Assembly (NCBI GenBank): GCA_023375785.1
Contig: SZWC01016239.1
Location: forward strand, 13,351-44,720
Source of the DNA: Penium margaritaceum
Lineage: Eukaryota; Streptophyta; Zygnematophyceae; Desmidiales; Peniaceae
Length of the DNA: 31,370 nucleotides
Reading direction: 5' to 3'
In this document: piece by piece, positions 18,956 to 27,387 of the stretch
Layout: the number at the start of each line of letters is the position of its first letter
How positions within the stretch are numbered: the stretch's first letter is position 1
Translations under genes and position numbers: made by a program
Notes under the pieces: generated by a model
Told to the model about the DNA's origin: nothing
The model's database searches: none
The model's input: the letters and a program-made list of their open reading frames with translations, nothing else

Positions 18956-20599
18956 CACCAAAGGCTTGCCCCTCCTTTGCACCCCACTCCCATTGGCGCC
19001 CTTTCTTGAGCAAGTCTGTCAAGGGTGCTCCCATTGCCGCGTGCCCCCGGATAAACCTCCGGTAGTAGTTCGCAAAACCCAGAAAAACCTGGATGTCACG
19101 CACGCACGCCGGCTCTGGCCACTCCTGCACTGCTTCCACCTTTTTTTGGGTCCATGCGGATTCCCCTCCCGCTGACAATGTGCCCGAGGAACTCCACCTC
19201 CTGGTTGGCAAATTCACACTTGCTAAGCTTGGCAAACAGCCGCTCCTTTCTCAGCACTTCCATCACCGTTCGCAGGTGCTCTTGGTGCTCCTCCATCGTT
19301 CGCGAGTAGACAAGGATGTCGTTGAGGAAGACGACCACGAATTGGTCCAAGTAGGGGTGGAACACCCGGTTCATCAACGCCATGAACGCAGTAGGAGCAT
19401 TCGTTAGCCCAAAAGGCATCACGAGATACTCGAAGTGTCCATAGCGCTTCCGAAACACGGTTTTTTCCACATCCTCTTCCACAATGCGGATTTGGTGGTA
19501 CCCCGACCTTAGGTCCAGTTTGCTAGAGACGCGTGCGCCTCATAGCTGGTCGAACAGCTCCTCGGCCCGCGGCAATGGGTAGCGGTTCTTCACCGTGATG
19601 TTGTTGAGCGCCCGGTAGTCCACGCACATCCGCAGCTCCCCTGATTTCTTCTTGACGGACAGCACCGGTGCCGCGTACGGAGACACCGACGGTCGAATGA
19701 AGCCTTGGTCCACCAATTCCCCCAACTGCTTCTTGAGCTCCGCAAGCTCTGCATCGCTCATGCAGTTGTAAGACCGCACCGTTGGTGTCGAACCTGGCAC
19801 CACCTCGACCTTGTGGTCGATGTCACGCCACGGTGGCAGCCCCTTTGGCAATTCCTCCGGAAAAACGTCCCCGAACTCCTTGAGCACCTCCCCAACACTG
19901 GGAGGCAACTCTGGAACCCCCGCGCCTTCCACCGGCTGCCCCTTCGCTGCTTCAACCGCTGCAATCTGCTGCTCTGCTGCTTGTTGTGGACGCACCCATG
20001 CCAAGTAACCCTGGCCACCCTTGCGCTCGCACCGCTTCAGCTGTTGCAAGTTGATGACGCGCAGCTGCTTCCCCGCTTCCGCCACTTCCGACTCCTTCCC
20101 CTCACCTCGCCACAAAGGCAAAGTGATATCTTTCCCGCCCGCCTTCACGACCACCCGGTTGCACCTCCAATCCACCTCCGGATTCCAGGCGTGCAGCCAA
20201 TCCCGGCCGATCAAACAGTCGTAATCATCCATAGGGCAAGTGTGGAACTCCATGTCACAACCCAACTCACCCATACGGACTTTGTGCTTGACGAGAGGCC
20301 TGCCGCACTCCACCACTCCGGACACCTGCCGCGCTTTGGCCGACGTCCCCGGCTACCGTGCGAGCTCCAACCTCGTCGCCAACCTGTCGTTGAAGAAGCT
20401 ATGGCTCGCACCGCCGTCGAGCAGCCCGCGTAGCTTCCTTTGACCCTTGAAACTCCCCTCCGGAATCTCAAGAACCAGCTCCAAGACGATCCCTGGAAAC
20501 TGCCGGGTCTCACCCTCATTCCGCAACAGCACTTGAGGCAGCTACTTAATCGGCAAAAGCCTTTCAGGGCTGGTGATGCCCTTTGCGGACGAAAGACTT

Positions 20600-21596
20600 G
20601 CAGCAGTAGGTCGTCCCCTCCTCACTGCTGCTGCCCGTTTCCCTGCTGTGCCTTGCGATTGGGGCAATCCCACTTGCGATGACCCTCCTCACCACAAACC
20701 CAGCACTAACCTCTCGGCCCCTGTTGCCCGCCCGCACCCCGCTGCCCGCCTTGGATTGCATCCACCTCCATGGGCACAGCCTGACCCGGCTGCTCCACCC
20801 GTGGTTGTGTTGCATAGCTGGTCCGGCGCGCATTGTAGCTTACCGCGTCGATGCGCTCCGCCGCCGAGACCAACTCCGCAAAGGTCCGCAACCCAAGCAC
20901 CGCGAGTTCGCGTTGGACGTGCGGCTTCAGGCCGTTGTGGTAGCGGTCCTACGCCTCTGCGTCCGAGAGGTCATCGATCTGCGCCGCAAAAGCCATGAAG
21001 CGCGTAGTGTAGTCCTGGACCGATCCGCCTTGCTTGACATGCTTGATCTTATCACGTGCGACCCGGCTGCCGTTGAGGAGGTCGAAACGCGCCGGGAGCA
21101 TCGTCTCGAACTGCTCCCACGTCTCTGGCTTCTCCGTCAACGCCCGCGCACCAAGCTGCACTTCCCGCCCCAGCGGTAGACTCAACAGTGGCTGAAGCCG
21201 TGCCCCAGCACCCAGCCCGTTCGGCAATCCAGCGGCATTCCACCGGCACAATGCCGACCACCACTACAACGCCATTCCTCGCAGTAGCGTAGGTGCATAC
21301 TCCAGCCTTGTGGCATCTTCTCCCACGGAAATGCCCAACGCCGTAAAGTACTGGTTCACCGTGAAGAGCCACTCGCGCGCACTGCCCTTGCCCGTGTAGA
21401 ACTCCGGCTCCTTCGGCTTGGGCCGCCGAAAGGCAGGTGTGGATGCCAATGCAACACTCCCCAACGCACTGCTCCCTTGGCCGACGTACCTCGCCTCAAC
21501 CTCCGCACGCAGTTGCTGGTTCTCTTGACACAACTCGTCAAGAGCACGCCGGATCTCCTCCATGAGGTAGGCCTGGTCGTAAGCCGCTGCCGCCAT
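20600..21596 (-). pseudogene. Element 1 gag
   Basis: Gag is the capsid/nucleocapsid precursor. The start ATG at 21596-21594 follows the primer site by about 95 bases and gives MAAAAYDQAYLMEEIRRAL with a short coiled coil (ELCQENQQLRAEVEARY). The capsid-like core follows: EFYTGKGSAREWLFTVNQYF, WEQFETMLPARF and VQDYTTRFMAFAAQI. The nucleocapsid zinc knuckle CWVCGEEGHRKWDC (a perfect C-X2-C-X4-H-X4-C) lies at about 20664-20705. All of this is in one frame but interrupted by TAG at 21264-21266, 20949-20951 and 20706-20708, and TGA at 20622-20624. The TAGs are best explained by C-to-T or related point changes, because the flanking residues continue the family pattern without gaps. Confidence 0.88.
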
Positions 21597-21691
21597 GGTT
21601 CCGGTTGTGACAAAAAATTTCTGGCCAAATGCAGTTGTGGCAGATCTGCTGCCTCCCTTGGGTCCGCGCAAAGCCGAGCAAACGTCCACGT

Positions 21692-21703
21692 GCTCTGATA
21701 CAA
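21692..21703 (-). other. Element 1 primer-binding site (initiator Met tRNA)
   Basis: On the - strand it reads TTGTATCAGAGC, 11 of 12 identical to TGGTATCAGAGC, the complement of the 3' end of plant initiator-Met tRNA. It lies two bases inside the right LTR (21706). It primes first-strand cDNA synthesis. Confidence 0.92.
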
Positions 21704-22057
21704 AATGTAAACCGAGGGGCGCCCGGCGTGACGGTCACACGCCGAGCCCTTGGGATAAACCTCCCACCCTCGACCCTTTGGTGTGTGGGCCGACCCTTGA
21801 GATGTCGCACGACCCTCTCCTAGCAGCAAGGCCGCTGCTAGTGACCGAGGTTCCCGCCGTGCGGCTCTCCCGGCGACGTTTGCATCAAGGTGCGCTGCGG
21901 AAGACTTGTAGGATCGAATTGACGTGTGCAAGGTGATGCTTGGAGAACAAGGAGAGTTGGGCAAGGAAATAACCCTTAGACAGGATAGATCAGTACAAGG
22001 AAATGTACAGAGTCTCTGGGTAAGATTGGCATGCCTAGATCAATCCCTAGGCTTCCT

Positions 22058-22265
22058 TATGTACCAGCCCCTATGGGGCAGCCGAAATCTACTCAGCGCT
22101 CCGAAGCCCTTTATCGAGGCGCACTCATGCAAATAACACATGCATCATGTAGTGAGCGCTGAGAGCTTTCCAACGCACCAAAGAATGCCTCAATCCGTAA
22201 AGAAACGGCTAAGTTATGGCCGTTTGAATACTCCACGCGTGACGGCCGCTGGCAGCACCGCCAGC
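22058..22265. repeat. Copy A of a 208-bp direct duplication flanking an N
   Basis: It runs from TATGTACCAGCCCC to CACCGCCAGC and is repeated at 22267-22474 after the single N. Differences include AGTGAGCGC against AGTACGCGC and CCGTAAAG against CCGTGAAG. Confidence 0.95.
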
Positions 22266-22266
22266 N

Positions 22267-22474
22267 TATGTACCAGCCCCTATGGGGCAGCCGAAATCTA
22301 CTCAGCGCTCCGAAGCCCTTTATCGAGGCGCACTCATGCAAATAACACATGCATCATGTAGTACGCGCTGAGAGCTTTCCAACGCACCAAAGAACGCCTC
22401 AATCCGTGAAGAAACGGCTAAGTTATGGCCGTTTGAATACTCCACGCGTGACGGCCGCTGGCAGCACCGCCAGC
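22267..22474. repeat. Copy B of the 208-bp direct duplication
   Basis: This is the partner of 22058-22265, continuous with the rest of the LTR to its terminus. At the variable sites it differs from both copy A and the left LTR. Confidence 0.95.
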
Positions 22475-22838
22475 GGGGGTCACGGCCGCCCGAAGCGCCT
22501 TTGCTTGCGAATGCAACTCCAGCCGCCATCCCGAAGCGCCCATGGACCCCAATGAACCTTGCCTCATTGGCTAAACGTCCATCCAGGGGCGCTTCGGCTG
22601 CAGTGGGCGAGAAAGTCGCTCCGCCGTGCTCGGGGTTGAACCGGTACGTCTCCTGTTTTCTGGAGGTGCGCCTCCCACCTTTGCACGGCCGTATCTTTCT
22701 CGTCCCTGCACCAAATGACCTGGTTCTTGGGTCGATTTCGCATGGTTTTTCATGTAGAATACAATGGGAGCATCAAAACATGCATATGACCTCAGCATGA
22801 TAACGTCATCACCGCCTCGACCACCGGCTCCCACAACA

Positions 22839-22843
22839 CAGTA
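22839..22843. other. Target-site duplication CAGTA (right)
   Basis: It is the partner of 15803-15807, directly after the right LTR terminus ACAACA. Confidence 0.95.
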
Positions 22844-23140
22844 GGAGCCCGCGCAAAGATAAATCCCAAAAATCCCGAGTGTAATTCAGGGTATGGTTTG
22901 ACCAAATTTTGCATGCAAAACGTTTGGGTTTTGAGAGTAAGGGAGAAAGACAAAAACAAAAGCGTTTCTGCTCTATCTCCCAAACGGGCGTTTTCACTTG
23001 ATCGCAATTCTTGCGTGGTAACAAGAATCGTAAGGGGGTTAGACACGCCCCACCTCGCTTTACTCAATCAGCGGCGTGGTAAAGCAAGAGGGAAGGTCAG
23101 CCTTATTTTTTTAGTCATTGGGCAGAGCGTCAATGAAGTT
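22844..23140. other. Unassigned spacer between elements 1 and 2
   Basis: No gene. It holds a perfect palindrome TTTTGCATGCAAAA (22907-22920) and two 7-bp foldbacks (ATTCTTG/CAAGAAT near 23004-23026; GCTTTAC/GTAAAGC near 23058-23087). The sequence that should form the outer end of element 2's left LTR is missing, so this may be the replacement DNA of a deletion or another insertion's remnant. Confidence 0.4.
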
Positions 23141-24025
23141 TAGAATTTGGGATACTTGAGCAAAGTGTACTTCGGTGATTAGTGTCAAGTTGATCAAACA
23201 TATAAGTACAAGTGTCGAGATACAAATGAGGCATAGTTGGGGTCGTTGGGTCGATTTTCAAGTGACGTGTGCAGAGTTGAGTCGTGATTGGTCGGATTCG
23301 AGGAGGCCCGCCAAAGAATCAGGAGACTTTGAGAATCGATGGTGCAGTGTAACCTGGCAGTACCACGCCGACCTATCGAAGGAGCCACGTGGCTCGAGCG
23401 GGGTCAATTGGGACTGTGGGAGGTGACATGGGATGGCTTGAGGGTTGGAGACCCTCAAGCACCACGGTTTTGGCCTAGTCAGCCAAGGATTCCATCAAAT
23501 CCACTGCATTGTTGTCAGAAATTCAGGGCTCGAATTCCACGTTGGGACTACCGGAGATGCCGAGGCGGCCTTCACTCCTCGTGGTGGGGACTGTAGCCTG
23601 GCAGTGCCACACTGACCAGTTGAAGGGGCCACGTGGCTCGAGCAGGGTCACCTTGGACTATGGGCGGTGAGACGAGATGGCTTGAGGGTCAGAGACCCTC
23701 AAGCACCACGGTTTTGGCCTAGTCGGCCAAGGATTCTATCGAATTCGCCACATGCAGATACAAGATACACTTTTGTGAATCCGGATTTGTCATGGAACTT
23801 GAAGAATTCAACCGAAAGGTTGTGATACTAATGTTGTAGATTTGTGAGAGTGGTGGGAGTTGTCAGAAGGTTCATGAAGATTCAATGAGGGCAGGTTCCG
23901 TTGGCCAGTTTGCCCTCAACCGTCGGAGTGAACATCACGGTCTCACGACGTGATGGGCTGTTTGTGAAGAAACAAAAGTGTCCACTCAGAAAGATTAGGG
24001 ACTCGTGTACGTCTGGTACAAAGCA
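23141..24025 (-). repeat. Element 2, 3' LTR (left copy, truncated and internally expanded)
   Basis: Similarity to 29769-30360 starts at TAGAATTTGGGA (23141) and ends at GGTACAAAGCA (24025). The outer end (TGTTATGC... in the other LTR) is absent. The LTR is longer than its partner because of two 165-bp units offset by 244 bp (23343-23506 and 23587-23750), which the right LTR lacks. The purine tract AAAAGGGGGGATT of the - strand lies at 24026-24038. Confidence 0.75.
23343..23750. repeat. Two diverged direct repeats with a conserved hairpin inside the LTR
   Basis: The units 23343-23506 and 23587-23750 share long blocks such as GCCACGTGGCTCGAGC and CACCACGGTTTTGGCCTAGT. Each holds the hairpin GCTTGAGGGT-loop-ACCCTCAAGC (23436-23460 and 23680-23704) whose five-base loop differs while the 10-bp stem is identical. 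Neither unit occurs in the right LTR, so the block was probably inserted into this copy. Confidence 0.8.
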
Positions 24026-24040
24026 AATCCCCCCTTTTAG
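24026..24040 (-). other. Element 2 polypurine tract
   Basis: On the - strand it reads CTAAAAGGGGGGATT immediately before the LTR start TGCTTTGTACC. It primes plus-strand DNA synthesis. Confidence 0.8.
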
Positions 24041-24099
24041 TCGCGACGTCCTAGCGCGTGTACAAATGTGGCCCGATGACGGCGGTAATAGCAGTGGAT

Positions 24100-24632
24100 T
24101 AAGTGATCAACGTCTCGGATGTTGTTGTATCATTTCTGTTGTGTGCGGCGTTGTAACCGTGCCACTTGACAAGATATTATGTCCTTGTGCCTTGTCTTTG
24201 TTGGCCAAATATGTCCTTGATGATATACCCTGTGTCCTCGTCTACTTGGATTGGAGGAGGGAGAGGGACATCCCTGCCAGAGAAGTTCCTCAGGGGTCTT
24301 GGTAGCGCTTGAGTCTGCTAACATGGAACACCGGACGAACTTGCATAGTGTTGGGGAGTTTGAGTCACGCAACCACGAGGATTTGCATGTGCTCAATCTC
24401 AAACAGTCCCAACCATCGGGGTTTGAGCTTTAAACAGTCGACTTGTAGAGTCTGATGTTTGCCGAGCTGAGAAGGACTTTGTCGCCGGCAGCAAACACGT
24501 CGTCGTTGCAATGTCGGTCACTTTTCACTTCATTTCTGCTTGTGTCTTCGCGAGATTTTTCCGTGTTTCTTCCGAGATGGTAGAGAAGTCTCGGCGTTGA
24601 ACTTCAATTGTAGGAATGTTGCTGGGACTTTG
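24100..24632 (-). pseudogene. Element 2 integrase C-terminus and chromodomain remnant
   Basis: The - strand carries KVLLSSANIRLYKSTV near 24450-24500 (the start of the integrase DNA-binding domain), then, after a stop and frameshift, IEHMQILVVA and YLVKWHGYN near 24140-24175, the central strand of a chromodomain. Frames are broken, so no continuous product is possible. Confidence 0.6.
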
Positions 24633-25247
24633 TTATCCGGTTGATGTGGCGGGAATTTTGCCATACACCACTTCAAACGGAGTTCTACCTGTTGTGGTGG
24701 AAACTGCCAAATTATATGAGATTTTGGCAGTCAGAAGTTTTTGTGCCCAATACGTCCCGTGAGATGAGCATTGTGTTCTGAGAAGTTGTTCGAGCGTCTG
24801 GTTTTTCCGCTCGGTTTGACCATTGCTTTGAGGATGAAACACTGCTGAAAGTTGAATTGTATTGCCATAGCGAGTCATCAGTTCACTCCAAAAAAGGCTG
24901 GCGAATCCACCGTCTCTGTCGCTTATGATGGTTCTCGGCACGCCGTGTAGCCGCAGGATGTTGTTTAGAAACAACCATGCTGTTCCCTTGGCAGTGATGG
25001 TGGTCGTTGTCGAGATAAAATGGGACATTTTTGACTGGTAATCCCGTGACCTGTCAAGGACCACAAGGATTGCGTCATATCCGTCATGTTTGACTGGTAA
25101 TCCCGTGACAAAGTCCATGGAGATATCGGCCCACGGATCCATTGGAACAGGGAGCTGCTGCAGAAGTCCGGGTAGCCGTGTGTGGCGGGATTTTTGTCGC
25201 TTACCGGTGTCGCAAGACTTGCAGAAGTAAGGCACGTCGGATTGCAT
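24633..25247 (-). pseudogene. Element 2 integrase core
   Basis: This 204-residue open stretch has the DDE triad intact: Asp in WADISMDFVTGLP, Asp in ISDRDGGFASLFW and Glu in QSNGQTERKNQTLEQLL. It ends TPFEVVYGKIP. The zinc finger start is damaged: the second cysteine pair reads CDTG instead of CDTC. After VVLDR there are about five extra residues (SRDYQ), created by an 18-21 base copy of sequence located 59 bases away. It is interrupted by a stop at 24633 before the DNA-binding domain, so it is probably inactive. Confidence 0.85.
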
Positions 25248-25294
25248 TTTTTCCCACCAAACGTTTTTTGCTAGCTTCTTTAGCGTCTTGTCCT

Positions 25295-25930
25295 CTACGA
25301 GGTGTCCACCTTGTCTTGTGTCGTGACACTCTTTGAGGAGAACACATCGAAGTTCGTTGTTTGGGGGAACGACCGCTTGGCGAGTGAATCCACGTCACCA
25401 ATAGGGTGCGTCGTGCCAGAGTTTTGCCTTGTTGTATCCGCCGTGTTGGTTGTAGCCTTGTGTGAACAGCCAATCAAGATATGTGTCTCGCTGGAGCTGT
25501 AACGTTGCCACCTCAGCCATGGAATCTGGTTGGCGGCTGAGTACGTCTGTCGGGTTGATTTTGCCTGGCCGGTACGCGATATCGTAGTCAAACCTGGATT
25601 CAAGGAACGCGATCCATCGGGTTTGAAATCAACTGAGGTTTGGCTGCGTCTTCTAAAACTTAAACGCATGACGTAGCTAAGTTTCGGTCCTTGAAGTTTT
25701 TGAGACATGTAGGCGACCGGTTGCTCGCACATGCCGTGGTCTTGCAATAGGAATGCGCCAATGGCTCGATTTGAACCATCTGTAACCATGACATAGATGA
25801 CAATTAGAATGGCTAATCGTAGGGCTGGTGCTGCGGTTAGTGCGTTCCACAAAGGGGTAAACGCTTCTTGTTTGTTTTCTCCCCACGACCATTCGTTTTT
25901 TTCGAGTGAGGTACAAAAGAGGCACTGACA
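25295..25930 (-). pseudogene. Element 2 RNase H with internal deletion
   Basis: RNase H begins normally (VMVTDGSNRAIGAFLLQDHG, PVAYMSQKLQGPKLSYVM), but the region with the catalytic Glu helix and the Thr-Asp-His strand is missing. The sequence jumps near 25665 to what, in another frame, reads KTQPNLS and RWIAFLESRFDYDIAYRPGK, the usual tail of the domain. The open frame after the jump is a shifted, meaningless translation. The downstream zinc-finger region of integrase (HDTRQGG) lies near 25330 in the alternate frame. Confidence 0.8.
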
Positions 25931-25931
25931 C

Positions 25932-26800
25932 TCAGGCATCATTCCGTAAAAAGCGCCGATAGCAATTGTAGAAGTCAAGGAATACTTGAATTTCTCTAAC
26001 ATTGGTTGGCATCGGCCAATCAACAACTGCTGAATCCTTTTTTGGATCCATGGTGATCCGTCCACCGTCGATGATGTGACCTAACAACTCGATCGATCGG
26101 CGACCGCAATCGCAATTTGAGGGTTTTCCAAGAGTCTTCTCTCTTTGTAAGACTTTGAAGACTTTTGAAAGATGTCCATTGTGCTCCTCCAGGGTGCGAC
26201 AATACACCAGAATGTTGTCAAGGTACACCACGACAAAATCGTCGAGGTATGGACACAAAATGTTGTTCATTGCCGCCATGAACATCGCCGGGGCATTCGT
26301 TAGTCCGAGCGGCATTACAGTGAACTCAAAATGCTTATAGCGAGTTTGAAGCACTGTCTTCTTGATGTCGGCGCCTGCTACGCGTATCTGGTGATATCCG
26401 TTGTGCAAGTTGATTTTGCTGGAAATTCGAGCCCCTTGGAGTTGGTCGAAAAGTTCATCAACTCGGAGAAGAGGGTAGCAGTTCTTGATGGTAGCGTTGT
26501 TCAACACCCAATAGTCCATGCACATCCTCATTTTGCCAGTTTTCTTTTTGACAAGTAATATTAGTGTGGCATATGGTAACGTGGATGGGCGGATGAAAGA
26601 CACTGATTGAGCATTCTCTCGATTTGATTTTTCAGCTCGTGATCGCTCATCCAATAGGCTCCTCAAATTGTAGGTCTGGTGTCGGGCTTCAGTTTGATGC
26701 GATTGTTGACGTCTTTGTTGAGGAGTTAGGGTTTACGAGGTTGTCCGGGAAGATGTTCGCAAAATCCGGGATGAGTGGTGTAAGCTTTATGGATACCATT
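25932..26800 (-). pseudogene. Element 2 reverse transcriptase
   Basis: RT motifs in order: SDHELKNQIERMLNQ (26640-26690, upstream of a frameshift), RMCMDYWVLNNATIKN, DLFDQLQG-like VDELFDQLQGARISSKINL, NGYHQIRVAGADIKKTVLQ, MPLGLTNAPAMFMAAMN and the active-site strand VVVYLDNILVYC. The second catalytic Asp is Asn (codon 26214-26216, AAC on the - strand). A thumb region follows with LLGHIIDGGRITMDPKK. The frame 26666-25932 is otherwise open, but with Tyr-Leu-Asp-Asn the polymerase should be dead. Confidence 0.88.
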
Positions 26801-26961
26801 GTGAACTTTGTGGATGCCGGTGAGGCTGATGGGGCTGATGAGCCAAATGAGGATGACGAGTCAGTAGCTGTCACTTTCGCATCCTCTATTGGCTCGAGGT
26901 TTACGAGCCATGCACGAGCTCCTTATTGTATGCATTACTTGACCACATTGAGCGCTATTGG

Positions 26962-27363
26962 CTATACATGTTGTCGCTTCTTGGCTACCACGGCTTCCTC
27001 CACTACTTCCATCTGTGCTCCCTCTGCTGTCGGCTTTCGTCCCATGCACGGAAGTTGTTTGGTACCGTTAATCTCCATGTAGACGTTGGTGCTATTCCAG
27101 TTGACCTGTGGATTGTGCTGGTACAAGACATCTCCTCCGAGGATGATTTTGTGATTGCTCATTGGACAAGACCTCTAGACCGTTACATCCCTTAGATCTC
27201 CCACTTGTAGTCTTTGTGGTTCTCGGAGTCTCCGTATTTGCAATCTCCCATCGACGGTCTTTCCTTCAAACACCCTTGGTTCGGTGTGCAAACCCAGTTT
27301 GCTAACCATGTCATTGCTCACGAAGCTGTGTGAAGCTACTCCATCCAATAGTGTCGTTACCAT
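26962..27363 (-). pseudogene. Element 2 aspartic protease
   Basis: The protease start reads MVTTLLDGVASHSFVSNDM near 27310-27363. Family members have Asp-Ser/Thr-Gly-Ala; here it is Asp-Gly-Val-Ala. Later (27162-26962, another frame) come ILGGDVLYQHNPQVNW and VYMEING, matching the C-terminal half where Leu-Gly-x-Asp-Trp is usual. It is frameshifted between the two halves. Confidence 0.7.
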
Positions 27364-27387
27364 TCCTTGACTCTTTCATCCTCAAGG

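Larger units (their letters stand above)
18309..20530 (-). pseudogene. Element 1 protease, reverse transcriptase and RNase H
   Basis: The protease has LLDGGASHSF near 20400; its active site is Asp-Gly-Gly where the family has Asp-Ser/Thr-Gly. RT follows: [20 protein letters not shown], a TGA stop at 19540-19542, then [32 protein letters not shown] and the active-site strand [13 protein letters not shown], where the first catalytic Asp is Asn (codon at 19321-19323). A seven-base homopolymer (19141-19147) shifts the frame after MDPKK. RNase H then shows VLATDASDYAIGG, HEKEMLAVVQAFKQW and VVHTDHYALKYL. A 311-bp part is present twice around the N at 18644; the left copy has a TAG stop (about 18340) where the right copy has CAG. 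It is not functional as read. Confidence 0.9.
15808..22838 (-). mobile_element. Element 1: structurally complete Ty3/gypsy chromovirus
   Basis: All structural parts are in place: 5-bp CAGTA duplication, 924-bp left LTR, polypurine tract, pol, gag, primer site and right LTR, in - strand order 5' LTR (right) to 3' LTR (left). The LTRs differ at roughly 30 positions by eye, about 3 percent, implying a fairly recent insertion. Despite that, gag-pol carries at least six in-frame stops, one homopolymer frameshift and a lost RT active-site aspartate, so it is non-autonomous. Its 7031-bp length is inflated by two unmerged overlaps around Ns at 18644 and 22266 (312 and 209 bp); corrected length is about 6.5 kb. 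It sits between the + strand gypsy remnants and element 2. Confidence 0.95.
21706..22838 (-). repeat. Element 1, 5' LTR (right copy, 1133 bp as assembled)
   Basis: On the + strand it runs from TGTAAACCGAGG to CTCCCACAACA. It contains a 208-bp block twice (22058-22265 and 22267-22474) around the N at 22266. Subtracting 209 bases gives exactly 924, the length of the other LTR, so the extra block is an assembly overlap. The copy left of the N resembles the other LTR more closely at several variable sites, so the join may mix sequence from two LTRs. Confidence 0.95.

Noticed and set aside
19705..20433. 242-residue + strand frame opposite the protease/RT
   Set aside because: It is a shadow of the real - strand pol frame, which has clear protease and RT motifs.
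20706..21266. Recoded TAG codons in gag (three in-frame TAGs)
   Set aside because: Other stops (TGA, TAA) and frameshifts occur too, and a CAG/TAG pair at 18333-18955 shows simple mutation; decay explains them.
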